NCBI GenBank assembly: GCA_029964075.1
Contig: CM057148.1
Span: 28,637,916 to 28,701,915 of the forward strand
Length of the DNA: 64,000 bases
From: Patiria pectinifera
Lineage: Eukaryota; Echinodermata; Asteroidea; Valvatida; Asterinidae
Direction of reading: 5' to 3'
Each line of letters begins with the position of its first letter. Position 1 is the first letter of the stretch. Below the pieces are notes generated by a model that was given only the letters and a program-made list of their open reading frames with translations, did not search any database and had not been told where the DNA came from. The translations under genes were made by a program, and so were the position numbers. Below, in pieces: positions 30,701 to 42,700 of the stretch.

Positions 30701-33700
30701 TGGACTTGTCCAGTTCACTCGGCTTCGCCTCGTGAAATGGAGAAGTCCGGATTTTACCTTGCAATAATATTCCTCCCATTCCACGATGAGCCACTCAATA
30801 TTTGTACACCAATTGTAATTTGTGCATTTTTTCTCATTCACAGCAACAAAATTACTCAAAATCTAAAGAAGGATGATTAAAACCTAACCTAAGTTTGCGC
30901 TATGATAATGCTGTATGTTTTCAAGAAAACAGAGCAAACACACAATCACAATATTTTGGATCTCGATTTCAATTCAAAAGTTAAAGAGGGGGTGGGGGAT
31001 AGAAAAGGGGGGGGGGATATACTTACTTTGGTTTTGTTGCCATCTCTGTCCATTGGGAAATTGGCCTTGAAGATATTCTGGTACTCATGCGCTGGCCTGC
31101 AATCAGTAACCAAGAATATGTGAATTGATTACTTATGGATACAGAATAAAATAGACTCTCAGTGTTGCCCACGACAGACTGGCCAAGAATATTTCCTGAA
31201 ACCTACAAGTACTTGGAAGCTCCATTTTAACAACTAGAAAGGACTGGAAAGACAAGGTACTAATTTACACATGGAGCATGGGCGTCGCCAGGATTTTTTC
31301 TAGAGGGGGGCAAAACATATTTTTTCCCAAAAAATTATTGTATTTCACAACAAATTCTTGATTTATCAGTTTAAGAGGGGTTGCCTCCCCCAACTCATTA
31401 AATTTACACCACTATGACTTTGCGCCTCTTTTTCTGTTCTTTTGTTGTTGTTGTTGTTGCTTTTCCGGGGAGTGGATTCCCTTCTTGCCCCTCCTCGCGA
31501 CCCCCATGACATGGAGCAGTGTATTGTGAAATATTTCAAACATGTAACTTGTTTCAGAACTTCAGCAATAAAATCTGGCATATAATAGAGTTACGTCATT
31601 GTTTAAAGGTTCTTGAAATGGCAGCTGGCCCTGCTAAATACAGTCCCAATGGAGATGCGTTTGACTCACACAGCTACATTAAATTACTGAAGTTTTAACA
31701 CTTCACTCTTCAACCGATTGCAAAGTACATTGTAAATCAATCATGCACAGTTTTCTAATGTGGAAATGGTTTATGTTCATGATGTGACGATCTCGTTGAC
31801 TTTTACTTTCTGTGTTTCCTATTCCTTTCAATCCACGTAGACTACACCTTACATGAATTCACAATACTACACCTTAAATGAATTCACAATAGTGTTCTTT
31901 ATTTCAAGTTCAATTTTGAAATTCACTTGCAACCTACTTGTATGTACATGCACCAGTGCCTATTCAAAAAGCGCGCTTAAAGTGTGACTCGAGTTTGCAT
32001 CTGATGTACTGCATCATCGACATTCCTTGAAATCGGTTGAGTTTGTTTTCGACATGCCTTTATTTGAACACAAATCATTTAAGAACTCTTTTAAATATCA
32101 AATCAATACTCGCCACAGATAAAATTAAGATTCCAAGCTTCAAAATGGTATAAAAATAATGGTGGTATGTGTTTCCGCGCCGACGATAGAGCCTCGCACA
32201 AAAAGTTGCTGATATTTTGGGACGTCCTAATGGTATACTCACGCAATGAGTTGGTTCCAACGTGAGAAGAAGTCCGATGAGGACATGGTGGTTGGCTGGA
32301 AGAACTTGGAGACCATTATGGGGACCTTCAGGTTGACATATTGCATGGAGCCTCCACAGCTACAAAGGCAACAACACAAAGCAAATTGGATGTATGCTCA
32401 ATAGGTCATAATGTGTAATGATGTCATATTCTGGGTAAACAGTGGAAATATCACGCTTATTGAAACAATATGGGTCATTCCACCGGGTTGGGAAGCAGTG
32501 CATGTTGCATCCATATATTTGGTTATATTATTAAAAGTATCAATGCATTCTAAACAATTGCTCAACATAATATTTGTCTTAGGGTGTTTCAATATTTGAG
32601 AAAGTTTGAAATCATTTGAAAGTACTTTGACAAAAATATGAGCAAAAATGTATTAATTCGGATGTAACACTGACACCGTCAATGTTACATCCAAACAAAA
32701 TTTTTTTGCCATATTTTACACGTATGTAAAATGTTACCCAAACTGACATTGCATATTTACAACTGGACACCTAAGCACCAAGAAAGACTTTTGTTTTGGT
32801 ATAGTCAGGGTTCAAATATAGCAAAAACAATACCTCAAGTGTGGATGTAACGGTGTAAAAATCACTCAATGGAAGTGTGACATTTGGGTTTTACACCGTG
32901 TCAATGTTACGTCGACACAACCAAGCAATCATTTCTGCTCCATTTGATACCTGACTATCGTAACAAAAGCTTTTCTTATTGTGTTGCATCTATAATTTGG
33001 GTAATATTTCGCAGAAATTTAAAAAAAGGTACAAATGTCATATTTGGACGTAACACTGACACGGTGTCAATGTTACGTCCAAAATGACATTTTTTGCTCA
33101 TATTTTTGGCAAAATACATTGAAATGATTTCAAACTTTCTGCAGTAGTGAAACACCCAACAACAAATATTATGTAGAGCAACTGCTAGCAAGGCGTTCAT
33201 GCTTTTCTTAATATGGTCATATGTCACACTTTGTTCCCCAACCCGGTGGAATGACCCATATAAGAACTTAAAGGTAACATACAACATTTGTGTTTGCTGT
33301 AATTTTTAGAAATGGACGGATTTCAGGGTTAGGGAATTGTTACACTGACCTGTTTAAAGTTTTGTGTTCTTAGATGCTGGAAAACCAAGAAAAAATTACT
33401 GTTCTTGTAGTCTGGTTCCTTGACCCTACTTCAGACGAAACAGAGCAATTAAAAGTCATCGGGGAATTGTCAGGTCAGGGAACCAGACTAGCTGGCTTGC
33501 ACCCATTCATGGATGTGTATAACCAATTGCAAACAAAATATGGACTAATTATATGGTTTTCCAACGCTGGTCGGCCAACCATCGTTGGAACTTGACACAC
33601 AAAATCCACTTTTCTTGAAAATGACAGCACACCAGATTCCATGATTTCACAGGATGCTTGAGACAATTATTCGCTTACAGTCAAGTGTTGTATTTCATAA

Positions 33701-36700
33701 TAATTTGGTAGTTTTGTTTTTTGATGTTTGCAAATATGTTGTATATTCCCTCTAACTCCAACCTAAAATCAAAGGTTTTAAAATGTCCGTTGGAGAAATA
33801 TGACTTACATCCTCTTGTAGTATGATCGCAGTTTGTCACTCAAGAAATTAATTCTTATTTATGGATATGTAACTGATTGCAAACTAAACTAAATTTGGTC
33901 ATTTGAGAGCAGTATTCGGGAAAAAAAGCTGCGTTGTTTCTCGCAATGGTTTGGTCCTAACCATCGCAAAGAAATGCTGGTGATTCCTTTCTTCTTGAGA
34001 ATGACAGCATGCTAGGCGCAACGATTTCACAGGATCCTTGATCCTATTATTTACTTGAGATCAAGTAGGATATTTCGTAATACTTTGGCAGTTACCGTTC
34101 ATAAATGTTTGCAAATGGCTTTAGCACCTCTGAAGTATACATGCTGCATAAAAAGACCAGCATGCCAATGCAGGAACATGCACCATTCCCTGACTGTTCT
34201 TAGCAGAAACATTATGTGTTCCCCAAAACAAATTGAAGTACGTGTCCTGGTTTTGATATGTACACCTAATCCCTTAACCAAAATAATGCATGCGTTTTTA
34301 AGATCTTCCCGAGTGGGATATTCCATGTCCATGTGCACCAAATTTAGAAATTTTGAGAAAAATGTGATTTGGACGTTGAGAGATTCCGTGAGTCAACTGG
34401 CAAAAAATACCATTGTTTTCTGGTACATGTAAAACCAGTGCATTCTTGTACTCAATGCATGCGCAAAAAACCCTCTTTTTTTCAGAAATATAGTTTCATC
34501 ATCATGATCATCTGGTCTTTTTGGCCAATAAAAAAAGTCTCCGGTTTCTGGTATGCGCGCGCGTCGCCGTAGCCATGTGCGTCGGCAAAATGAAAAAGTT
34601 TTTTTTTCAATGAAAGATGATGTCTCAAAATCGCCAAACTCACTGGTTTGACTGGAATCCTGCTGCTGCACAAATTTAAACGTGTTTTTAGATTGGGTTA
34701 TGGTCGAGAATAAGCTTTATGTGGCCTCTCTGGACTCCCATATATTTGCACTAAGTGTAGTCGGGCACCATTTGCAGTCATCAGCCGACATTTGAAGCAA
34801 ACAAATCAGGTAAAAAAAAAAAAAAAAAACATCGCCGCACCACTTTTTGGGCAAGCTCCATACCAGAAACCGGAGACTTTTTTTTTTGGCCTTTTGTTAC
34901 TGAAGTTAAAAAAAAAACATGTTCCATTTTAATAAAAATGTCTTGTTCCACAGAGTTTGGTCAAAACTAAAACATCTCAATTTGAAAAATAATTCTAATT
35001 TGAACAAAGTAATTGACTAGAGCGGGTTTGAACCTGCGACCTCCGGATTACCGTTCCGGTGCTCTACCAACTGAGCTATCCAGCCCTATATTGGCAGTTC
35101 CCTTTTTGTCAATGTCTTTTTCAAGAACTAGTCAGAAGCCATAAACCTGTATATGCCATGTAGCCAGAGATCATACCTAAAGTCACGATGCTAGCAACAT
35201 CAGCAATGCTGCAATCTTACATGTCTTATGGTCAAATGAAAACGTACGTGTGCATCTTCTCAATTGCAAATCGAAAGAAATAAAACCAAGTAGCAAAAGA
35301 AAATGGTCAAACTGAAAAGCTGTGCATTATATGTAGTTTCATCTTGTCATGCTTTCAATGCTTTACCTTTCTCTGGTTGGGGCATGTGGAGGTTCAACAT
35401 GCGCTGGTTGAATCCTACATGTACAGTCATGTGCACAACATGAGAAATTAGGTATATGTACACACACTCTTGTTTTACTGTACTCCCGAGGACAGTGCTT
35501 TGTGTTTCCCTTTGTCCCTGTAATATAACACTCTCCCATAGACTAAGCACACAAAACTTACTACAGAGGACCGTTTTCAACAAAAGACCCAACTCCCGAG
35601 GACTGAAAGGATCTGTTGTTCTCCCTTTGTGTGTCTGTCCTCGAGGGTTATTAGAACAAGTACACACTAAACCCGAGCATATTATCACTGGGATCGGGGT
35701 TAGGGAAAGCATTGCCCAGGTATTGTTGACACGGGATAGCTTGTTTTGTACAATAGCTATCATGATGCTTCCTCCGTGAACATTAATAAATTGTAATGCT
35801 TATATACCGTAGCGTTTTCCAATGTCTCAACAATCTCAAAGCGCTTTACAATTATTCCCCCGTTCATCAGGCCACGAGACCGCGCAGCAGTGAATATCGG
35901 CGCACATGTTCAGCCTCTACCCTCACAGGTACCCATTTATACTCCTGGGTGGAGAGAGGCAATTGTAGTTACATGTAAGTGTCTTGCCCAAGGGCACAGA
36001 CACCATGTTCCTGGCCGGGTTCGGACCCACGTACCATCGTACATGAGTCCAACACCGTAACAACTGGACCATGGTGAATGTATAGTGAATGCATGCTCAG
36101 ATATAGATACATGTATGTTTATGTTTTATGTTTTCAGTTTTTTTGTTTGTTTTTGGGTCTCTTGTTGCTTGTTTGTTTGCTTGGATTTTGAGGTTACAGA
36201 TTAATCATCTTCACACTTTACCAACAGACAATTTTTGAATCGCTTGTCTACTACATTACATAGGCAAATGCTGACAACTGGTGTACAAATGTAGATAGAG
36301 CACTCAACACTGTTATGGAAAACACATTATTAGAAGAAACAGCAAGCTAAAAAGACGCACTGTTTGTGCTCTAACCAAGTTTCACCCGGAAAAATACATT
36401 TTTTTAAATTGCTACACTTCTAGCACTACAAACAATATTCTCTTCTGAACAAGACATCAAATAAAAAACAAAATGGTTCATGATGATTATCGGGGAAAAA
36501 AAATTAAAAAATTTAAGACCAAAAAAAAAATAATATTCGGTCTCTGGTCAGACCAAAGTTCCGGAATTGACGCGGCGACGCGGCTTTTTTTTTGGGGGGG
36601 GGGGCTTTTTTTTGGGGGGGGGCTTTTTTTTTTTCCTTCAAGCTTGGATTGTACAGACAAGGTGGGATACTATTTTGCTTTTTTGATGTACATTGGTGTC

Positions 36701-39700
36701 CTCCACAATTTGCCTTGGTGCAATTTCCCATTCCTTGGTGCTCTGTTTTAAAAAAAAATTGAGGAGGTGCAGCAATAGAGGGCGCTGTTGGAGCTACCGC
36801 GGAACATTTTTGAAAAAAAAAGATTGACGCGCATGATTAAAATCGACGCGCACGCTGACCAGAGACCGAATTTTTTTTTTTTTTTGGCCTAAACATTAAA
36901 AAACTTATTTGCATCCTGACTGATACCCCTTCTCCTATCAAAATTTGCAGAGAAATCTAAAATGAAATTGTAGCTTTGGAAAAGAAATGTCACCTCAGAC
37001 TATCAGGCAGAGAACCAAACAAATGTAAGGCCTAAGTAACTAGTATTTCAGATTGCACAACACCTGAATAAATCCCCGTCATCTGACTGGTGGGTCGTTG
37101 ATCACACTTCATTGAATTGTTCGCCCAACCCACGGCCGGGCCGCACCGCAAAAAAAAAGAAGTTCCATTCCACGGTAAATAGAAGTTCTATTGCACGGTA
37201 AATAGAAGTTCCATTCCATGGTAAATAGAAGTTCTATTGCACGGTAAACAGAAGTTCCATTCCACGGTAAATAGAAGTTCTATTGCACGGTAAATAGAAG
37301 TTCCATTCCACGGTAAATAGAAGTTCTATTGCACGGTAAATAGAAGTTCCATTCCACGGTAAATAGAAGTTCTATTGCACGGTCACACGATTGGTGGCTC
37401 TGACCAATCAGATGACGAGGATTTATTCAGGTGTTATTTAAAACAAATAATCAATGTTTCACATTCGTGCATTGGAAAGACTGATTTCGTTCGGTGACAG
37501 ATGGAATGTTCCAATCTAATAATAATAATAATAATAATAACTGGATTTATAGAGCGCCAAATTGCCAAAGGATACAAGGCGCTGAAACAAAGAAAGAAGA
37601 ACCACAGAAAGAACAACAGAAAAACAACAAGGGCGTACGACCAGCTATGGTGTGGGGAAAACATGGGTTTTGAGAGCCTTCTTGAAGATTGGCACAGTAT
37701 CGGAGTTTCTGATAGGGATGGGTAAACTATTCCACAATCGGGGAGCAGCAATAGAGAACTGAAGGCCCTACACACTCGAGTGTTTCATTTGTTTATTTGA
37801 CAAGAGATTTCAAGAGAGAAAGAGCGAAGCGAAGGGAGTAAGACCCGGTTAATGAGAGAAGAGGTAATCAGGGGCAGAGGAGTTGAGAGATTTGTAAGTG
37901 TGGACCATAGTACGGAATTGAATGCGTTGTGCAACTGGAAGCCAGTGTAACTGGTTAAGAAGGGGAGATATACGTGTATGTGTGTAAATGGGCATCTGGA
38001 AAATGAGCCTAGCACATCTGTTTTGAAGCCGTTGAAGACGAGAAAGATCTTTCTTTGAGATACCATCACCTCGTGGAATGGAACATTCCATGTCACCTAA
38101 TGAAATTATTCTTACCATTGCACTCAAAAACATTCACTATTTTTAAACAAGTCAATTGAAAGCAATTGAACTCAGATCTGAAGGAAATTTATTTTTCTGT
38201 CATTAACCATGGTAGCATGGGTAGAGAGCAGCTACTTAAACTACGGTACAGATTTTTGTTGAAGTCTTTATCAGAAACTACGCATGTTTTTCTAAAGCGA
38301 TAAACTACACAACAAGTAGACAAGATGGAAGAATAAAAAAAAGTTAGTGAAGCCATCGAAAGAGCCCATGTTGAATGATAGCCGCCTAGACCAGGAATAA
38401 ACAGACTGCATCGAAGCATCCCTTTTCTATCACACTAGAAATCTATAACTAGCATGAAACTGTACTGCCTATGATTGTTCAATCCCATGGCATTAACCCA
38501 TCTGCACTTTTATATTAACTTTGTAATTCTATTATACAAGTTACTTCTTGACGAGTCCATAAAACCAAATTGAGGACTTTTCACACTAGAGCCTCTCAAC
38601 CTGGGTTGACTTAACCCTGGGCAAACCCAGTGCCGCCGGGGGTTGAGTTTTTTATTTTTCAACCCCGCGTTCAACCCCGCATCGTTTAACGCTTGTTTCC
38701 TGCAAACCGAGCTTATTTCGATCGGCCACTATACTGATTTGAACCCTGGCAAAAGTTTCAACCGGGGTTGATAATCTCAACCCTGGTCTGGAGCAGGGTC
38801 GAGTTCAACTCGGGGCGAAACCAAGCTCAGGGTTGACGCAGGGTTGAACTTTTTCCAAGTGTGAAACGCCACATGTTTTCAGTCCTGTGTCAACCCCGAG
38901 ATTCTAGTGTAAAAGGGCTTATAGATTACATGGGTGGTTTGGGGCAGTACAGGGAATAATGGGTAATTACAGTGATTAAGGATCACACAGCAAAGCCAGC
39001 ATCTTTTTCATTCATACATGTATGGGACTGTAATAAGCCATTTGCGTGTAACCTATACCCTTTGGGATTTACATTTGAAAAACGTCTGGTACAATGACTT
39101 GCTCAGAATGCTTGGCACATTTTAACTGTGAATTCTCCAGACCAAAGACACTGTTGCTAATCACATGATTCGGGGCAAGCTCTTGCATAGTTACGTAAGA
39201 GACGCTCAGCACCGATACATCGTTCACAATGGGTGAGAACGGCACAAAGACACCAGACCATGCCGGAGCTGGGGGTTGCTAGCATAAGGCTTGCCCTGAA
39301 TCACGTGATATAGTAACAGTCTCTTTGGTCGGGAGAATGCTAGGTTAAAACGTGCTAAGCATTGTATTAAGTCAGCGTTCCAGATTTTATTCAAATTTAA
39401 CACGCAAATGGCTTATTGAAAAAGTTGCTTTGGAGGAACTCATGTTATTGTTTCTTGAATTCTGTTAGATTTAGCAAGTTTTAGACTTGGCAAGTGCAAG
39501 ACTGTTGGTTTCGGCAAACTTAACACATAGCTATTTGTGGATTCTGTGGGAATGAGAAAGCTTCACATTGCTTAGTTTGACTCGATTGTTGCATTCAGCG
39601 AGCTCCACAAGTTGTTTTTGCTGGAATCTGTTGGAAGGGGTCTAGAAAAACTCGTAACAGGTTGCAAGTTGTTTGGGCTGCAATGCCGTGGGATTGAGAG

Positions 39701-42700
39701 AAAAACAAAATAAGCAGGGTCATTGCGTATCAAATCTCCTAATGGGTTAAACCCCAAACCCTTCAAATTGGTTCATATTTAGTGTATGGGCTAATTTTGG
39801 CTGAAAAAAGTTTTAGCGCAATCAGACCAATGGTTTTCGCGCTACCACCACCATTCTTCGGTGATTTTTGCCAAAATGTATACATTTCAGGGCCAAAAAA
39901 AATCCCTGCTTTAAATCAACTAGTACTTTACATAGGAATATCACATTTTGAAACCGGTATGCTAACTTTGCGATGAGCTAGAAATGAAACCAAAAATATG
40001 ATTCCACCAAATTTTGGATAGTTTGTAGAAAACATGGTGGGGTATAATTTTCATCCAAGTTCGTTTCAAGGTCATATGATCCGCGAGTTCAAATTCAAGG
40101 TCAAAGTAAATGTCAAAAAGGTCATCATACTTCAAATTGCTCCAAAAATGAAAAATGATGGTAAATTTTGATTTCTTATGGTGTCATCTTTCCAAAGAAA
40201 CCAAGATTAAAAAAAATGGCTCGCATATTGTGGAGAAATGGTCATTTGAAAATTGGTGGCCATCCCATTTTATTCAAAATTGTCAAAAAAAACGGCAGGC
40301 AGTAGCGCAAATACCTTTGGTTTGACGTCGCTAAAAACTTAAAATTTCTGCTTTTTCAGGCTTAACTTCCCCATACACTATAAATATGAACCAATTTGAA
40401 GGGGGTGGGTTTTAAAATTTGGGGGTGATTTGACACAGAATGACCCAGCACCCGTCAATCAATCAATTAATAGACTTGTATTCAAACTACACCGCATAAA
40501 GTTAATGAAAGAAAACAAAGTTTGGCAGAAAATAAAGTTTTCCGTGCTTCGTCCTATTACCTTGGGTCTGGGTTAGAATCAGTAGACTGGCTACCTGTCT
40601 GCTGTAAGCTACATAAGTGGCGAGCAAATAGGTTTAACGATTAATGCAGAAAAGTCATGAAATGAAGAAATGTAGTCTGGCACCAATGGTGTCACGAATC
40701 CCTGATGTTAGTATAAAAGCATAGAGAGGGATAGAGTGGGTTAAGGTTACAAGACTTGTGAAATGTTTTGGTGAATTACGTGAAGGGAGAAGCGATATTG
40801 CAAGCAGGGGAATGTACATGCCGAATCAAATCTTTGAAAAATATTGGACGCTCGACGCCCTTTCACCCTGAAAATAAATGTTAAATGCTTAGGGGCCGTT
40901 CACAATTATCAACATTTTCACGAGCGTACAAACCGTACGCTGGGGGGAGGGGGGAGGGGGTTAATGGCTGCCGTACTCTTTTTTTTTTTTTAAATGTCGA
41001 TATGTTTTCTCGCCCGTTAATGCCCGCCTAACGCTTTTTATTTTTATTTTTTTAAATGTCGATCTGTTTTCTCGCCCGTCGCCACAGCCGACAGCCGCAA
41101 CCGATGCCGATCGAGCACTTGCCGAGCCGGTCGAGCCCCGCGCCAGGCCACGCATTGCATCCCAATCAGTTCTGTTTGACAGGCTGTAACAACACTTTAT
41201 ATTTGTCAAAAGCAGTTATTTTTGGTATCAAAGCACTTTTCGTGTTTTTCTGTAGTCTCGAATAAATCTCATAAAATATTGCGTACGCTTTTGGGCCATG
41301 CGTGCATGACCTCGGGACAAGAAACTGAGGTCAAACAGGGCTGTGTGCGTGACACGGCCACTGACTGCAGTATTAGCTCAAATGAGACAACCAGAGTTCT
41401 GTTCTACATTTTGTGCAATTAGACAATTTTAATAGTGGTGGGAGATTCAAACAATTTTGGAATTGCTATTCCATCTGGGGAATTGCGATTCCACTCAAAA
41501 TCAATGAAATAATTTTCACATAAAATCCACCCTAAATGCTTAGACTACAGAATAACAGTACAAAAAGATGAAAGGCCCCTTCTAAATCAGGCATGCAACT
41601 GTGAAATCACAAAAAAAGAGGAAATTCAAATTTTTCCCAGACTTTGTACAGTGTTTTCTATTTTCAATGGCACACATGGGAAGTAAAAAAAGAGAAAATC
41701 AGCTGATCCGAGGAAAAGTTGCATGCCTGCTAAATGCAACATGAGTTACCATGGAATAGCCCATCTGCTTCTCATGCATTTTGTTCATTTCTACTAATGA
41801 CACCACTCAAAATCCAAAGACGAGTGTTCAAAACCTAACCTGTCCAAGTCTCCACTCAGTGGATACTACACTTTGCGGGAACACAGTGAAAAATCATGCA
41901 CCAACTTTTGATCACAAATTCAAGGGATTCATCGTTATAACTCGTTTACTCAAAAATCAGCCAACTGAAAATCAGAAAATGACAGAAAATCATCAACTTA
42001 CACAAATCGGATATTGAGCAGCGGAGCATCGCAGAATTCCTGCACACATTCGGCTGTGATGAGTTGCTGTACCTGGGCACCGCCGTCCAGAACGTTGTTG
42101 ATTGGGGGCGCCTTGACAACCAGCCGTGAGGTCAAAGGTTAAGGTCAAAGGTCATTGAAGTGTTTTATAGGATGGAATGTACTTTTGGGAGATCAGAGAT
42201 GTGTTTTGTGAGATCGGTTTCGCCTTTCAACAACATATTTTTATAAATACTGTGTACCACCGGCCAGCTGTCCCTGGCAAGCTCGCAGGTCGAGTGGTAA
42301 GACATCTGCACTAGTAAGCAGGAGGTCATGGGTTCGAGTCCCACCCCAGTAAACTTGTGCATTTTTTTCTAGCAACCCTTAGAAAATGAACATACAGTGT
42401 TTATTACATACATCAGTGAAGGGTTAAACCCACTGTTGAATACTTGGCTAACAACAAAACTGGCTAGTTTTATTATTATTATTATTATTTATTCGGCCAA
42501 CAAATGAACAAAAGTACAATGACAAAGCTAATAAAAAGTAAAAAGTAAACACAAATTGGAAATTGAAAAGTAAGACCAGACAAGACTGACGAATGCGAGT
42601 AGGAATGGGTCGAGGGGGGAGGGAAGGGAGGGTGGACAGTTTGACAGGGGAGAGGAGATAGAGGGACAGAAAACAAGGACAATATAACATTCCAAACCGG

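Larger units (their letters stand above)
32360..42001 (-). other. AP2A intron 13 (9.6 kb), repeat-filled
   Basis: The largest intron in the window. It holds a GGGTCATTCCACC element, a TTAA MITE, a tRNA-like sequence, several MITEs, a LINE 3' end, a 23-bp minisatellite and one of two near-identical 380-bp MITEs. No additional exon is needed: exons 13 and 14 join in phase with normal spacing. Confidence 0.8.

Noticed and set aside
37158-37383. CRISPR-like spacing of a short repeat
   Set aside because: No unique spacers; both alternating units are repeats, and the DNA is animal.
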